Origin: Gnetum montanum
Lineage: Eukaryota; Streptophyta; Gnetopsida; Gnetales; Gnetaceae
Assembly: GCA_015680685.1 (NCBI GenBank)
Contig: MNCI01010115.1
Location: 483,065-547,064, forward strand
Direction of reading: 5' to 3'
DNA: 64,000 nt
In this document: piece by piece, positions 1 to 11,660 of the stretch
How positions within the stretch are numbered: position 1 is the stretch's first letter
Layout of the letters: the number at the start of each line of letters is the position of its first letter
Translations under genes and position numbers: made by a program
The notes under the pieces: model-generated
Told to the model about the DNA's origin: nothing
Seen by the model: the letters and a program-made list of their open reading frames with translations, nothing else
Database searches by the model: none

Positions 1-631
1 GAAGATTTATTTTATTTGAGTCTTTATTGTAGCTTTAGCTAATTAGTTCATTTTCTCCATGTTGCAGGATCTAGGCGAAAACATGGGGCCTAATGAAGCA
101 AGGAACAATGGAGGGAATGAAGGGTCATAGCGTAGCAGCCAACCATTTTATTTCAATCCAAAGAATGTTACAAACATTATTAATTTGTAAAAGAAAAAAT
201 GAAATACGAAGAGATTGATTCTTCCTATGTTTTGTGTTACATCTATTTCTATTTTATTTCATTTTATTTTTATTTACAAATTAAATTCATTAGGAGCATT
301 TTCTTTTAGTTTTAGGCCATTTTGGACTGTAATGACAGTTTAAGGCCATTCCAAGCCATCGCTAGTTTTAGGCCATTTCAGGCCATTTGTAGTTTTAAGC
401 CATTTTGGCCTATTGGATGATGATAAGGTAAACTTTTTTCTAGTTTTAGGCCTTAGCAGGACGAAGTTTGAAGTAAAGAATGGATGTTATGCGAATGGTT
501 TTAAGAATGAGTTAGACACTTAGTGTAGACGAGTGAATGTGAAGAGAAGAAAAAACAAATGCATAATAAGCGTTAATTGGGTAAGGAGCGGTGGAGATGC
601 TACACTGCACAAGTAACGATTTTCCTTGCAA
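1..631. other. Non-coding 3' flank of E1 protease
   Basis: No convincing reading frame is present. On the minus strand this lies just downstream of the E1 protease, where an autonomous element would go on into reverse transcriptase, but no RT motif is seen. The main structure is a run of degenerate GGCC-centred repeats (separate entry). The left end may hold 3' untranslated sequence of E1, with pol either absent or beyond the window edge. Confidence 0.5.
308..455. repeat. Degenerate TTTTAGGCCATTT repeat run
   Basis: About six imperfect copies of a short unit resembling TTTTAGGCCATTT occur within roughly 150 bp, each built on the palindrome GGCC. Spacing is irregular. The run lies downstream of the E1 protease in element orientation, the position where plant Ty3/gypsy elements often carry repeats in their 3' untranslated region. 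Confidence 0.65.
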
Positions 632-1357
632 CTACTTTTTAATCCATCGTGGGCTTGGCGAAGCATAAGGTGGAGAGTCTTTGTTGTGGTATTCTTCTAT
701 GTTGTCATCTATTGCTTCAAAAGGAAATTCGGCCCACATAGTTTTGTTTTTCGAGCCAACATCTTGGGATGACTCATCTACCAAACAAGTCACTTTAGTG
801 GAGATATGTACTTCATTCTTGGAGGTTATGACCTCCGAACCTTGGTCCATATCGACGTTATTTATCACCTGGGTTGCCACATCATCACCAAGGATCACCA
901 CCTCCCTGCTTGCGTAGGGTAAGTGGATTTCTTGAAGTACAGGTGAAGAGACGGCTTTGAGTTGGGCTAACCATGACCTCCCCAAGATGAGGTTAAACCC
1001 GGGCATCTCTTCTACCATAATGAAAGTCGCACTCATGGGGAACTGGTACCCTGCCACAAAGTCAATGTGGACAATGCCTTTCACTACTACCCATGATCTA
1101 TTGAATGACTTTAGGCATGACATTGTCATGAGTTTGATTTGATCCACCAAACCTAGTTTGTCCACTATAGGGAAGGAGATGACGTTTGTAGTAACCCCAT
1201 CATCAATGTGTACTCTTCGGATCTTGTGGTGACTGACCCAAATTGTGATGAATAGGGATGTTTTCGTCACCTGACCCTTTTCAGGGTCATCCTTAATGGA
1301 GTCATCATGGAATGTCAAATGGGATGGCAATAGTTCTTTGGGCGTAGCAAGGAGCAT
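632..1357 (-). pseudogene. Retroviral-type aspartic protease of E1
   Basis: A 241-codon open frame encodes a Ty3/gypsy aspartic protease domain, which in an active element cuts the Gag-Pol polyprotein. The catalytic loop falls at residues 51-54 and reads I-D-D-G. Family members have D-T-G or D-S-G, so the residue after the catalytic Asp is wrong and activity is doubtful. The downstream ILGRSWL motif (residues 124-130) matches the conserved second protease motif, usually ILGRPWL. The frame follows the gag remnant at 1,358-2,769 in the correct order and strand. The C-terminal hundred residues are acidic linker with no recognised domain. The first Met is internal to an ancestral gag-pro frame and is not a real start. 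The family call is firm; loss of function is inferred. Confidence 0.85.
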
Positions 1358-2769
1358 GACTACATGGATTGCCTTCTCCTATGTTGGAATTTTCTCATCA
1401 ACTGATATGGATGTTAACATGCGAACCAAAGCCTCGTGATATGCAGTAGAAGCCATCATAAGGTCATAGAGGCTCAAGGTTGTGTTCTTCTATTTAAGAG
1501 CCTCTTTGACTTGAGTAAGATCATTTAGAAGGTCTTTCCCACATTCTTGTTGTTTACTACCCCTCTCTTCTTCCATTCATCATAGAAGATGAATTTCCTG
1601 AGAAGGAGAAATTTTAGATTTGGGGCTAGATCCTTTTCGGCAGGGCAGTGATCACTGCGTGCATGTAGTGGCATTAAATTTTGGTGATGAGGTGGGCGTA
1701 GATGCAGAGGACGAAGGGGTAGGCTTGGAAGGACCTAGGGAAGTACATTCCTTGGCAGTTTCATCTATCAAACACTCCTCTCATTTTCTTGAACAAGAAG
1801 GCTACGATGTCATTTTATGTTGCCTTTGTGGGATGGGGGCAATTGAGTGTTTTGGCCCCCTAATGATGAATGGTATTTGTGGCATTAGTGCAGGCAGTGG
1901 TGTAGTCTTGAGTATGAAGGATGTAGGGGAATATGCCTGAGGAGGAACTTTGAGAACAAATGGCTATTGCAGCATCTTGTTTGTCATTGTTGGTGTTGCT
2001 ATGCCACATTGAGGTGCATGAACCACAAATAGTTGCTATGGTAGTTTTAGATTACCATCTATGCAAATTATGTTGATAATGTACCCTGCGTCATTAGCAT
2101 TGAGGGGGTCCTTGTAAACATGTATGGATTGATTCTCAGGGTGGATAGGGTTGCTTTCTTCTAGCACCAACTTCCCTTGATTAATCATGCATTGAATGTC
2201 ATTGTTTAAGATTATAAAGTAATCCATATCATGACCTCAAAGTTGGTGGTAGTCACAAAACCACTCCATCCTAAAATTCTTAGGAACTGGGGGCTCGTTG
2301 GGCATAGCCAAGGAGGGGTTCCTAAGGAGTTTGCAATACCGTTGACGTCTTTTGGTTGCCTCCTCTAACATCTACTTGTGTTTTATGTACCTAGCCTCCA
2401 ACAATTTCTTTAGAAGTTTTGAAGGCTTTATAAGCATAGGCATGTATTTGGATCGATCTTTACGCTCGAGGTTTGGTTTAGCTAGGGTTGAAGTCTCTGG
2501 TGCCAATTTGGAGGGTTGGGCAGAGTTACTTGGGTTAGGCATGGGGTTCGTTGATGTTTTTGTTGCTTTATTGTTGTTGTTGTTGTTGGGCTTGGCCTCA
2601 TTTTCCATAGAGGCAACTATGGCCATTGCAGCTTTGCCCTTGTCTTTGTCTTTTTTAGTATATGGATTCTTGTATGCAACATAGGTAGGATCCTTGCTGG
2701 CCTCTACTACATCTTGGATGCTCTTTGTCTAGGCAAAAGCTTGACTGAGAGAGCATGGAGCCAGGTAAT
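1358..2769 (-). pseudogene. gag C-terminal region of E1
   Basis: Minus-strand fragments in several frames match the C-terminal half of a plant gypsy Gag in order. About 2,655-2,760 encodes a segment with the sense of 'VVEASKDPTYVAYKN'. Positions 2,372-2,626 encode a poly-Asn linker, then a 'KYMPMLIKPSKLLKKLLEA' stretch that corresponds to the usual 'P-M-S-Y-x-x-L-L-P-x-L-L-E' block. Near 2,215-2,270 an 'FCDYHQ..GHDMDYF' stretch is the Cys-His gag motif found before the protease. Stops and frameshifts separate the pieces, so no full protein can be made. The right-hand edge is cut by the insertion at 2,770, and the upstream half of gag resumes at 5,838. Confidence 0.8.
2765..2769. repeat. Target-site duplication GTAAT, left copy
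   Basis: GTAAT stands directly before the TG that opens the insertion, and the same five bases follow its terminal CA at 5,838-5,842. Five-base target duplications are standard for LTR retrotransposon integrases. Confidence 0.85.
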
Positions 2770-5700
2770 TGTTGGCGACCATTTTGGACACGACCGCCAA
2801 CGAGTGTCCTCGAACAGGATTTAGGTGCCTGCTGGTCTCTGGCAACACCAAGGCCCAAATACCTCCAAATAAACTCAATAGTTAATATGAGTATGTGTGT
2901 GCGCTATTGCGGTGTGTGGTTGTGAAATATGAAACTGTTGCATTGTATGTAAACTACAAATGACTTATCTTAAAGAGATTCAGCCAACTTTGTCAAGTAT
3001 TGTGAGTTGTTGAGAGTTCCTATTTTGTTCAATTGCCTAGTCTACATGGTCCTTATAATACCTACTTGTAACAAATAAAATTTTGCAAAAACATTTGAGC
3101 ACAACTCCACGAATCTACTCCTAATTTTCCCCAAAGAAAGAGATAGTTCCACAAGAAAACTAGAAATAGAGCAAGATTCAATGGAAATAGACAGAAAAGA
3201 AAAGTAGATTTGTATAGACCTAAAATATTTAAACAAGATAAAATGACAAAAGTAAACACTTTGCAATAAAGCTATCCCAAATTCAATATCTACAAATTGT
3301 TCAAACTTCGAAGGCTCAAATAAGCAATTTCTTCAAGACAATCCTATTATGCTACCAAAAAAATGCTACATAAACTATCACGTACGAGACTCCATTTTGG
3401 CTAGATAATGGATGTCAAAAATTGCATTCAATAGAACCTTCAAAAGACTTGACAATTTCTGATTGAAATACCATGGAGATTCACTTTAAAGATAAAAAGA
3501 AGCTATTTTGATCCCATCAAAATACCAAAGATTTTCTGAACCCTCTTGACTATTGAATCATTCAATGGCATGACTACAAGCAGAGGCTCTCTTACAACAA
3601 TCCTAATAGAAGTTCTTATACATTGCACAATAACCAAATTTACTGCTAAAATGCTCTTAAGGCTTTTAAAAACAAGCACTTCTATGGAAAAATTTTAACA
3701 GAAATTTTCTATCGGGCAACAAGAACAATAAGAGCAATCTAAAAATCCCAAAATTACTTGCCAAGGATAATACTATCTAAACCACTAGCTAATCAGTTTA
3801 AAAAAATAAAAAAAATAAAACATAATTCATAGGACCACGACAAAGAGGCTGAAATCTTTTATTTAGCAAGCCATCAAGCAATCGTTCAAAATTTCTTCTT
3901 ACAAGCTCTTCCCGGAATCCAAAGTGTGTCTCCAAGTGATAGCCCAAGTGCTAGCTAGTAGCCATCCAAAGTGTAGTATCAAGTATCTTCTCCCAAGTAT
4001 GATAAGTGAGACCCCAAGTGTAATGGATCAAATGTCTTTTCCAAAAGTGTGATGTATGAGACCTCCCATATCCCCTTCCCTTTGAAGCCTTTTTATAGGG
4101 TTCAAAGGTAGTTACATATTCAAAAATATCTTACCTAACTTCTCTCCCAAGTAATTTGCCCAAAAAGTTAGGAAGTATTAACCTAGAAAGTTAGGAAGTT
4201 AGGAGATATATAAATATTGCTTTTGAAAAATAATTTCAATAGTTCCATATAATTGTTTAAAATTATAGCTCCAATAACTTTTCATTTTTACTTGTTTAAA
4301 ATTTTTTAAGAATACTATTGAGGCCCTTAATAATTTTATGAACAAGGTGATAATATAATATCAACCTTGGTATAAATGTTGATGGTACCTAATCTATGTT
4401 AATTTATAAATAATTTATGTGCACTTGCACCCGTATGAAAATGGCTAGAAACAAAAATTTAAATCCAAAACATCAGGCCTGAATGTGAAGGTGCCAGGCC
4501 TAGAACTACCATCGAATACTTCCAAAATATCCCAACCCTGCCAAAAATTGTTATCAACCACCACCATGGAAGAAGGCTCTGTCGCTGCATCTGGCATCAT
4601 TTCCGGGTGGTGTTCAGTTGCTGAAGAGTAGAGGAGAAAGATCTTGAAGAAAAATGATGTATTGAACATATGGCCCTGGACATAGGGTTTTAGTTGCCTG
4701 GAATTTGTTTTGTTTTGTTTTGTTTTATTTTTTGTGTTCCTGCAGATCATCTTTCAAATTCCTGCCGTTGATTGCAGAGTCAAGGGAAAACGTGCCATAG
4801 ATCTGAGCATCAGTGAATAATGGTGTTTGGTATGGTAGGTTAAGAATGGTCCTGTAATGGCCAGAAAAATCTCCACAAAATGTCCACATTGTAGAACACA
4901 GTGAACGTCATTGAAGGTGGGTGGATTGGTTGCATATTGATGGAAAAATTTTTAAAACTAAAACTATTTCTATTTTGAAAGTGGCAACATCCATGCAAGT
5001 TCTTCATCCACCACCTTTGAACCCACGTCCCTGCAAGGTTCTGGCACAACATGCCCAACAGAGGCATCGCTGATTTGGGGCCAAAGAAAATAGTCGGTTT
5101 AGCGTAAAAATAGAAGCCATTACAGGTCAATAAACCTTAGCGCTTCCCTGCGTCAGTACCAACGTGAATCCTTGTGAAAGAACAGGCATTCTTCTAGACT
5201 ATTTTTCCATCAGTTGCAGTAGGAGACGCTTGGGCTATGTTTGAATGTCGATTTTGGAATTTCTAACCATAGAAAATGAAGGAAAAACAGAGCAATACAT
5301 AGTCTGCAACTTCATCCAAGGGCCATTAAACAGGAGAAAAATTAATCAAACAAAATGACCATGAATTCATTGGTTTGTTCTCCATCCTCAAAGCCACATT
5401 GTGTAGGGCACAATCTTAGCCATAGCAATGTCATTCATTTTTTCCTTGAACTACCTTGCCAACGTGTACAGTGGCTACAACTGCTCTTTACCGTAAAAAC
5501 GTCTGTTGAAATCTTACAATGGTGACTCCCATAAGGTTAATTTTAATTTCTTATTGATGTATTCATGAATGGGGTTGGCTCTTTTTAATCAATAAAGCTT
5601 TTCCATTTCTTTTCAATCTTCCCTTCACACAGGAGCATGATAAATTTTTCTTTACTTTGTATCATCATTTGAAAGTTGAAACACTATATCTTCACCCAAC

Positions 5701-5837
5701 AAATTTCCACATGAAACCTCTGACATTAAAATATCAATAAGACACAACCATCATATATTTTTTATTTGAATATCTTCTATGTCTCATTCGTATTTTATCA
5801 CCTTTGCTATTCAATGAAATGGCTAAATGTGCCAACA
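2770..5837 (-). mobile_element. Solo-LTR-like insertion, 3,068 bp, in E1 gag
   Basis: The insertion opens TGTTGGC and closes GCCAACA, a perfect 7-bp terminal inverted repeat of the TG...CA type, and is flanked by a GTAAT target duplication. No second internal copy of the terminal sequence, no primer-binding site and no gag or pol motif is visible, so a solo LTR left by LTR-LTR recombination fits best. A minus-strand TATA box (TATAAAAA, 4,090-4,097) and a minus-strand AATAAA about 235 bp downstream (near 3,856) suggest the LTR points the same way as E1, with a long U3 to the right. Open frames of about 100 codons inside it (4,445-5,130) resemble nothing known. At 3 kb it is long for an LTR, and an internally deleted element cannot be excluded. 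Confidence 0.8.
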
Positions 5838-5842
5838 GTAAT
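5838..5842. repeat. Target-site duplication GTAAT, right copy
   Basis: Second copy of the five-base duplication that brackets the 3,068-bp insertion. E1 gag resumes directly to the right. Confidence 0.85.
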
Positions 5843-7109
5843 ATAGCTTGGATTTGATGAAATCATTCACTACACCCTTAAAGATGGCCAACAAATGGGC
5901 CTCTGCGATAGGCTCATGGATCTCATTCAAGGTAGTGCTCCACCACTATATAAACCATTGCACTAACTGCAGTGGGTCTAGCTTAACACCCCTCAACTGA
6001 TCCAATGTGACTTTGGGCTTCAAGTTATACTTGAAGTGGGTCACGAACTGGGTTAGCAACTCCTCCAATGTCGAAATGGAGGAGCGTGAGAGCATGCGAT
6101 ACCAATCTAAAGATTTTCCTGTCAGAGACATAACAAAGACACAAATAGTGGTGTATGGCCATTGTTGCAACAACAAAGACTCAGATCTGAATGTGACTAA
6201 ATGCGAGTTATGGTCACCCTCCCCATTTTATTTTGTGAAGTGGGGGAGTGGCATTCCAAGGGGTAATGTAAGCATAGGAACCACTATGCTAATCTGGTCA
6301 TCATGGTAGAAATCAATGACTTGTACCATGTTAAAACTACTTGCTTTGAGGCATTTAACCTCTTCAATAAGGGTCTGCATGAGTTGAAATGCTTGATCTA
6401 GACTCAGAAACAACAAAGATGATTGTGGGGTTGCACAGGAAACCATCTTTAGTAGCGTAGCAGGGGCAGCAGCCTGGTTCACAGGGGGTGCTATTTGGGC
6501 TACCCTTGTGAAGGGTGTCATCTATGATATTCACCACCCTGTGGGTGGTTCTACTAGAGCATCAACCACTAGTGGGGTTGCGGGGTTATCCATTTGTGCA
6601 ACCGATGGAATGGGCCATAGTCCCGCACTTGGTTGCAACACCTATGAGACTTGGTATGCTTGGTGGTAAGGCTACTATGACATCTAGTGGGACTATGAAG
6701 TAGGGAGCGAAGTGGCTAGGGTCCACCACACGATTGGAACTAGACTTGCCTCTTATGATGGAATAGATATAGATGATGAAATAGGAGCCAAGGCCCCAGG
6801 TAGCTAAGAAGTAGACACGGTCTGTACATAGGGTAGCGTAGATGTGACCAATGCTTGGTATGAGGATGGGATAGAATGAGAAGGGAGAGTGCCTGGGTAT
6901 GAAACTAAGGGAGGCCCATGCTAATATGTGGAGGGTGTAGGATGGCTGCCCATGGCTAATAAAAATGTAGATTAAGGTTGATTTGTAGCGATCACAAAGG
7001 GAGTTGTTGCGAAAAGAGGGTTTGACCTAAAGGCTGTAGTGGGAGGGATGGTCATAGGGTAAGTCTGGCCACCCTCCTCAGACTGGGAGTCTAGATCTTC
7101 CTGTGTCAT
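5843..7109 (-). pseudogene. gag N-terminal region of E1
   Basis: The minus strand carries the N-terminal and core parts of a plant gypsy Gag. A plausible start codon at 7,109 opens an acidic, Thr/Pro-rich leader. A fragment at 6,228-6,521 covers the segment just before the core. The core (5,946-6,176) contains an 'LTGKSLDWYRML' stretch followed by 'F..HFKYNL', the classic gag core pattern (usually LTGKALDWY...F...F). An 'EIHEPIAEA' segment lies close to the insertion. Several stops, including TAA and TAG in the leader, and at least one frameshift show it is dead. It is continuous with the gag fragment at 1,358-2,769 once the insertion is disregarded. Confidence 0.85.
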
Positions 7110-7525
7110 AGTGACAAAATAATGTGAACAGCCAACCAAAGAGCTCAAAAGTAACTAGAATTCTCAATAAAAATGCCAACTATGCCTTCTGAGAACTAAC
7201 TCAAAAGCTAAGTAGCCAATGCGAAAAGCCAACAAGCCAACTACTCTTGTCAATGCCAAAAAAGCCAACCCAAAAAAGCAACCCTTTGAGCGTTGTTTGC
7301 TAGGGTATTTATAGGGCCAGGAGGAGGAGAAAAGTATGGTCTAGATGCCACTTGTCCTAGACCCCACAAGATGCTGACATGTTTGTATTGTATAGGTGTG
7401 CGATACTGGACATGAACTTTGCTATGCTATGAATTATACCATCAAAATTTCATGCATCAAGATCTAGTATGCTAATAGCATAAGAAGAATGGAGCTTATG
7501 CCCCGAGACTACATCTTCCCTACCT
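7110..7525 (-). promoter_or_regulatory. E1 leader and LTR promoter region (minus)
   Basis: A minus-strand TATA box (TATAAATA, 7,306-7,313) lies about 200 bp upstream of the E1 gag start. A purine-rich stretch near 7,515-7,525 is followed on the minus strand by TGTAGTC, a possible LTR start. Sequence around 7,500-7,525 reappears in inverted orientation at 9,351-9,390, so a related LTR segment lies head-to-head with this one. No clear primer-binding site was found, so exact LTR ends are not set. Confidence 0.55.
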
Positions 7526-7599
7526 TCAGGAGTAGGGTCAAGCGTAGGAACAATGTTTTGGGAGCTAACCAGGGGGCATGCTAGTGTGAGAAAGATTGT

Positions 7600-9250
7600 T
7601 GTCAACAAGTTCTAGAGCTACCTAAAGATGTCTTGCTACTTTTGTACCAGTGTTGCACAATAATGCTATTAAACATATTGGCGTAGCATAATTGGTTGCT
7701 TGCTATGTTGTGCTATGCTATGTAGCATAGCGTAGCATAGCCACTAGTCTTGGCTAAAAGTTGTATTGGAGCTGAAAAGCATTTGTTTACAACTTTCGTC
7801 CTTTATGTAGTAGAGCTTTTAAATTCGTGGAACTCATGACTAAAACATTTGCTACTTTTGCAACATTGCTACGTTGTGCTACACTATGTAGCGTAGCACA
7901 GTGTAGTGGCTAGTGTATCCTACTTCCTTATTTAATTTTCCAATTTCTTGCAAGAAACTTTGTTCGAGGCCTGTGGATCAAGTGGGTTAAGATTTTTTAA
8001 AGGCCAAAGTCTTGTCAAGGTGTTATTTTCTTATTGGAATTACTTGGCAAGATGGACCTTTCTACTTTGCTTTTGCTACACTGTGCTATGCTACATAGCG
8101 TAGCATCTTGCATTGACTAAATCCCACCTTGTCCTCTCAATCACTTTGTCACTTCACACTTGGACACTTAAGAAACTATTTTTTAAGGCTAGCTATACTA
8201 CATAGCATAGTGTAGCATAGTAGAAGTTGTCACTAGAAAACTTGCTAAACTATTTTGCTCATCCCAAACACTTTCAACAACTCCTAGCCAAGTTGATTAT
8301 TCCATTGGGCAGGCTGGAGAGTCTGACAAGCCTATCAGCCTTGGAGGTAGAAAACTTTCCAAATTGGATAGTGTACCCTTAGTATGAACCATCATGATGC
8401 TACACTTTTGGAAATCCTTGCCTAAGTTTCAAGACTCTACTGAAACATGAGAGTCCTAAGATTTTATGGTGTTTCACCCAGCGTAGCCTACATAGCACAC
8501 ATTGAGCCCTATTTTGCAAGATTTTTCTAAGTATCAACAACAATTTCATGAAACATTTTCTAACTATCCTACTACACTCTCAATCTACCTTCTTTGCTTC
8601 TTGGCATAGCCAACATAGCACACACTTCCATGGCCAGTTTTCCCAAGTGTCAAGCTAGAAGTGGTCAAGGGTTACTTGGGATGGATGAAACGGTTTGGAA
8701 AATTTTCTATCTCTTAAGTTGTCACACTTGCTACGCTCACCAACATACCTAGCTTAACACATGTCCTAGTTGCCAACTTGCCCAAGTACGAGGCTGGAGT
8801 TTGTCAAAAGTTCTCAAGATGGATAAAATAGTTTGGCAAATTTTCTATCGTTCAGGTTGCTACGCTTTACTACGCTCCATAGCGTAGCAAGTGTGACCAA
8901 AGTTCCAATGCCCAACTTTGCCTAAGTGTTGGACAAGGATCTGTTAAGATAGCTTGACATGGAAGACACATTTTTCACATTTCCTAACTTCCAAGGCTAC
9001 CTACCCCACTACTACACCCCAGAGCATAGCCATCATGCCATGAAGGAAGACCCCAAATTTTATCAAAATTTAGATAAGTATACCTGGTACACTCTACTAT
9101 GATTTCTAGTATAGCTAGCATAACTAGTGTGGAAAATCAAAATTTTGCAAATTTTCACTAAGTGTTATGCTATGCTCTAGAACGTAGCTAGCTTAACATT
9201 TAAAAAAAGATACCAATAGCCTCCGAAAGCCTCTAGAACTCAACATCGAC
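7600..9250. repeat. Array of degenerate CTACGCTATGTAGCG palindromes
   Basis: About ten imperfect palindromes built from GCTACGCT / AGCGTAGC and GCTATG / CATAGC halves recur every 120-195 bp. Approximate centres are 7,710, 7,890, 8,085, 8,208, 8,490, 8,612, 8,745, 8,880, 9,017 and 9,183. Two neighbouring units (about 8,638-8,777 and 8,778-8,914) also share the sequence between the palindromes, so the block is a decayed tandem repeat of roughly 137 bp. It contains no gene. It sits upstream of both outward-facing TATA boxes (7,306-7,313 minus and 9,635-9,642 plus). Confidence 0.75.
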
Positions 9251-9350
9251 CTTCATCTCAACTCTGATGTTCCTCCAGCAGCCATGATCAATAGTTTGAG
9301 TTTCTTTTGAATTTCCCATTGATCCCCAAAATTGTCTCTATGGTTGATCC

Positions 9351-9850
9351 TACTTGAAAGAGGGGGAAGACATAGTCCCGGAGCATAGTCTCCAAGTTAC
9401 ATTGTTTTGACACTGCTTGTAGGTACATTGCAGTCTCTCAGACTCTAGCACATGGAGTTTGGGTAGTTTGGTCATGGTTTAGTAGTCTTTGGGTATGCAT
9501 TACTATCCTTTAGAGCATAAAACTTTGCTACTCTTGTGAGCGTGTAACATGTTAACATAACTCCATCTATGCTCATGCCACATGGCACCCATGCCACGTG
9601 GTGTCTGATCTACATTTCATGCTAAAACTATCCCTATAAATACCCCAAATACTAGCCCTTTAGGGGTTGGCAAATCAAAATAGCATTGAGCATTTGAGCC
9701 TTTTAAGCATCCCCAACACTCCTACACCTAAGCATTCTAGCTTCACACCTTGGTGAATACCGCAATGCACTCTACCATTGCACCCACAAAACATGGCGAC
9801 AACCAACCCACTAAGCTCAGTCTCCTTTGCAGCTACTAACTCTATGTCCC
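9351..9850 (+). promoter_or_regulatory. LTR-like promoter, plus strand, related to E1
   Basis: A purine tract (GAGGGGGAAGA, near 9,359) is followed by sequence homologous to the minus-strand segment near 7,520. A TATA box (TATAAATA, 9,635-9,642) sits in the same CCCTATAAATACCC context as the E1 TATA box. The leader downstream has a short ATG frame at 9,793 that stops after about 23 codons. This is probably a truncated or solo LTR of the E1 family in the opposite orientation. Confidence 0.5.
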
Positions 9851-10339
9851 AGACATCTTAGAGACTATGACTACACTTCTATGCTACTACTATGCCTGCC
9901 TAATGCCATGTACGATTCTCACCTCCTATTTAGTAATAGTTATGCTCTGGGGCAGTGCATTCCTTTGTTCTCAAGCTCTGTTTCATTTCTTTTCTAACCA
10001 TTTTTCTCGAATATTAAGCATAACTCCTACATTTCTCCACTATTTAATACATATTTTCACATTCATGTTGTTGTTTTTGGGCCAGAACTCTCTGCTATGC
10101 TCTTGCTTGTTATCCCAGTATCTACGTGTAATGCTCTGTAAACCCCTCTTACAAATGGTCACTTCAACACCATGTAAGTCCCTATCTAATCAACCAAACT
10201 ATTTAGGGCATCTCATTTCTATTTCCCCAACATGGCCCTTGCATGGATTCGGGGTTAGGTTGTACGCCTGTCAACCTCTCAGTTTTCTAGCCACTGAGAT
10301 TCTCAGACATCACATGAGGCTTCTTAAAACTTGTCCAAA
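9851..10339. other. Unassigned stretch before E2
   Basis: A 197-codon plus-strand frame overlaps this stretch (9,867-10,460), but its right part is antisense to the E2 RNase H and its hydrophobic, low-complexity translation matches nothing recognisable. I treat it as chance. E2 RNase H coding loses its resemblance near 10,340, so an old break that removed the E2 integrase lies hereabouts. Confidence 0.4.
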
Positions 10340-11660
10340 ATCATCATCATGCTCATACCAAATCATTCATACCTTCTATATGAGGTATGTTAAAATTTAC
10401 CATATCCACCCTAGACAACGTATTAGCCACCACATTAGCTTTTCTACTTTTATGCTTTAACACAAAATTTAGCTCCTGTAATTATGCAATCCAGTGCATG
10501 TGCTTTGCACTTAAGTTCTCTTTTGAGTTTACAAATTGAAGTGCTTTGTGATCTATGAACAAAGTAAACTCCTTGTGCAATAATTAATTCTTGCAATGCT
10601 TGATTGCTTAAAGAATAGCATACAACTACTTCTCATATATGCTATATTTTCTCCTTGACTCATTTAGTTTTTTTTTTAGAAAAGAAAACAACTAGCTTAT
10701 CTTCTTGTGAATATACCCCACCAATGGCAAGTTCACTTTCATCCATCTCTACCTCAAAAATTTTCTAAAAATTATGAATTGTAAGTATCGGCTCACTGGT
10801 AATCTTTTCTTTTAACAAGTCAAAACTCTATTCGATTTCATTATCCCAATTAAAATCTTGATTTTTCTTGAACAAAGAAAATATAGGCCATGAAATATCA
10901 CTAATGTTTTTGATGAACCTTCTATAAAAAATTTATAAACTAATAAATGATCTTGCCTCCTCAACATTCTTAGGAGTTGACCAATCTCTAATAGTTTTCA
11001 CTTTGATAGCTTTCATTTGAATTTGATTTTTAGAACCACATCCCTCAAATATATGATTTTTCTATTGAAGAAATGAATTTTCTTCACATTCATCACCAAT
11101 TATGCCTCCTTCAACTTAAGACACATGATCCTAAAGTGATCTAAGTGCTCTTCCTCATTAGAGCTATACACCAAAATATCATAGAAAAAGATAATACAGA
11201 ACTTACTAATCAAGTCTTTCAATACATCATGCATCAACCTCATGAATGTCGTATGTGCATTCATAAGCCCCAATGGCATCACCAAGCACTCAAAAAATCC
11301 ATCCAGTGTCTTGAAAGTTATGTTCTAGTCATCACCAAACCTAATTTTAATATGATTATAACCACTCTTTAAATCAATTTTTCTAAAAATCTCTACATTG
11401 ATAATAAGATCAAGGTTATCATTCATCCTTCTAATAGGAAACTTGTACCTCACTATTATCTATTCACTACGTTGAAATCAATGTGCATCGCCCATTTATT
11501 ATTGTCCTTACTTGGCACTAGTATGACTACAACTACACAAGGTAAAATAGATTTCCTCATGAATACATTTTCATGTAACTCCTCTACTTACCATTGCAAT
11601 TCAGCCCTATAATTTGGTACCATATGGTAAGCTCTCTTGTTTGGAATGGTAGCACCATGA
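10340..11660 (-). pseudogene. E2 reverse transcriptase and RNase H
   Basis: The minus strand encodes, in order, the core of a Ty3/gypsy RT and an RNase H. RT landmarks include 'GYNHIKIRFGDD', 'MPLGLMNAHTTFMRLMHDVL' (usually MPFGLTNAPATFM) and 'FFYDILVYS' at the catalytic Y-x-D-D box, where the first Asp has become Tyr. The uninterrupted part is 11,100-11,285. RNase H follows near 10,340-10,560, recognised by 'FIDHKALQF', 'SAKHMHWIA' and 'FVLKHKSRKANVVANTLSR'. The motif set is that of chromovirus-type elements. Several stops and the damaged catalytic box make it inactive. No integrase follows: E2 is cut off near 10,340. Confidence 0.85.

Noticed and set aside
2571-2590. TTG trinucleotide microsatellite
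   Set aside because: It encodes the poly-Asn linker of E1 gag on the minus strand and needs no separate explanation.
4445-5130. Two minus-strand frames of about 100 codons inside the solo LTR
   Set aside because: No recognisable domain, not in an arrangement that suggests a captured gene, and lying in LTR U3.
7678-9200. Regularly spaced palindromes considered as a CRISPR array
   Set aside because: Plant nuclear context, repeats too degenerate and spacing irregular, spacers partly repeated themselves.
9867-10460. 197-codon plus-strand open frame
   Set aside because: Hydrophobic, low-complexity translation, no family resemblance, and its right part is antisense to the E2 RNase H.
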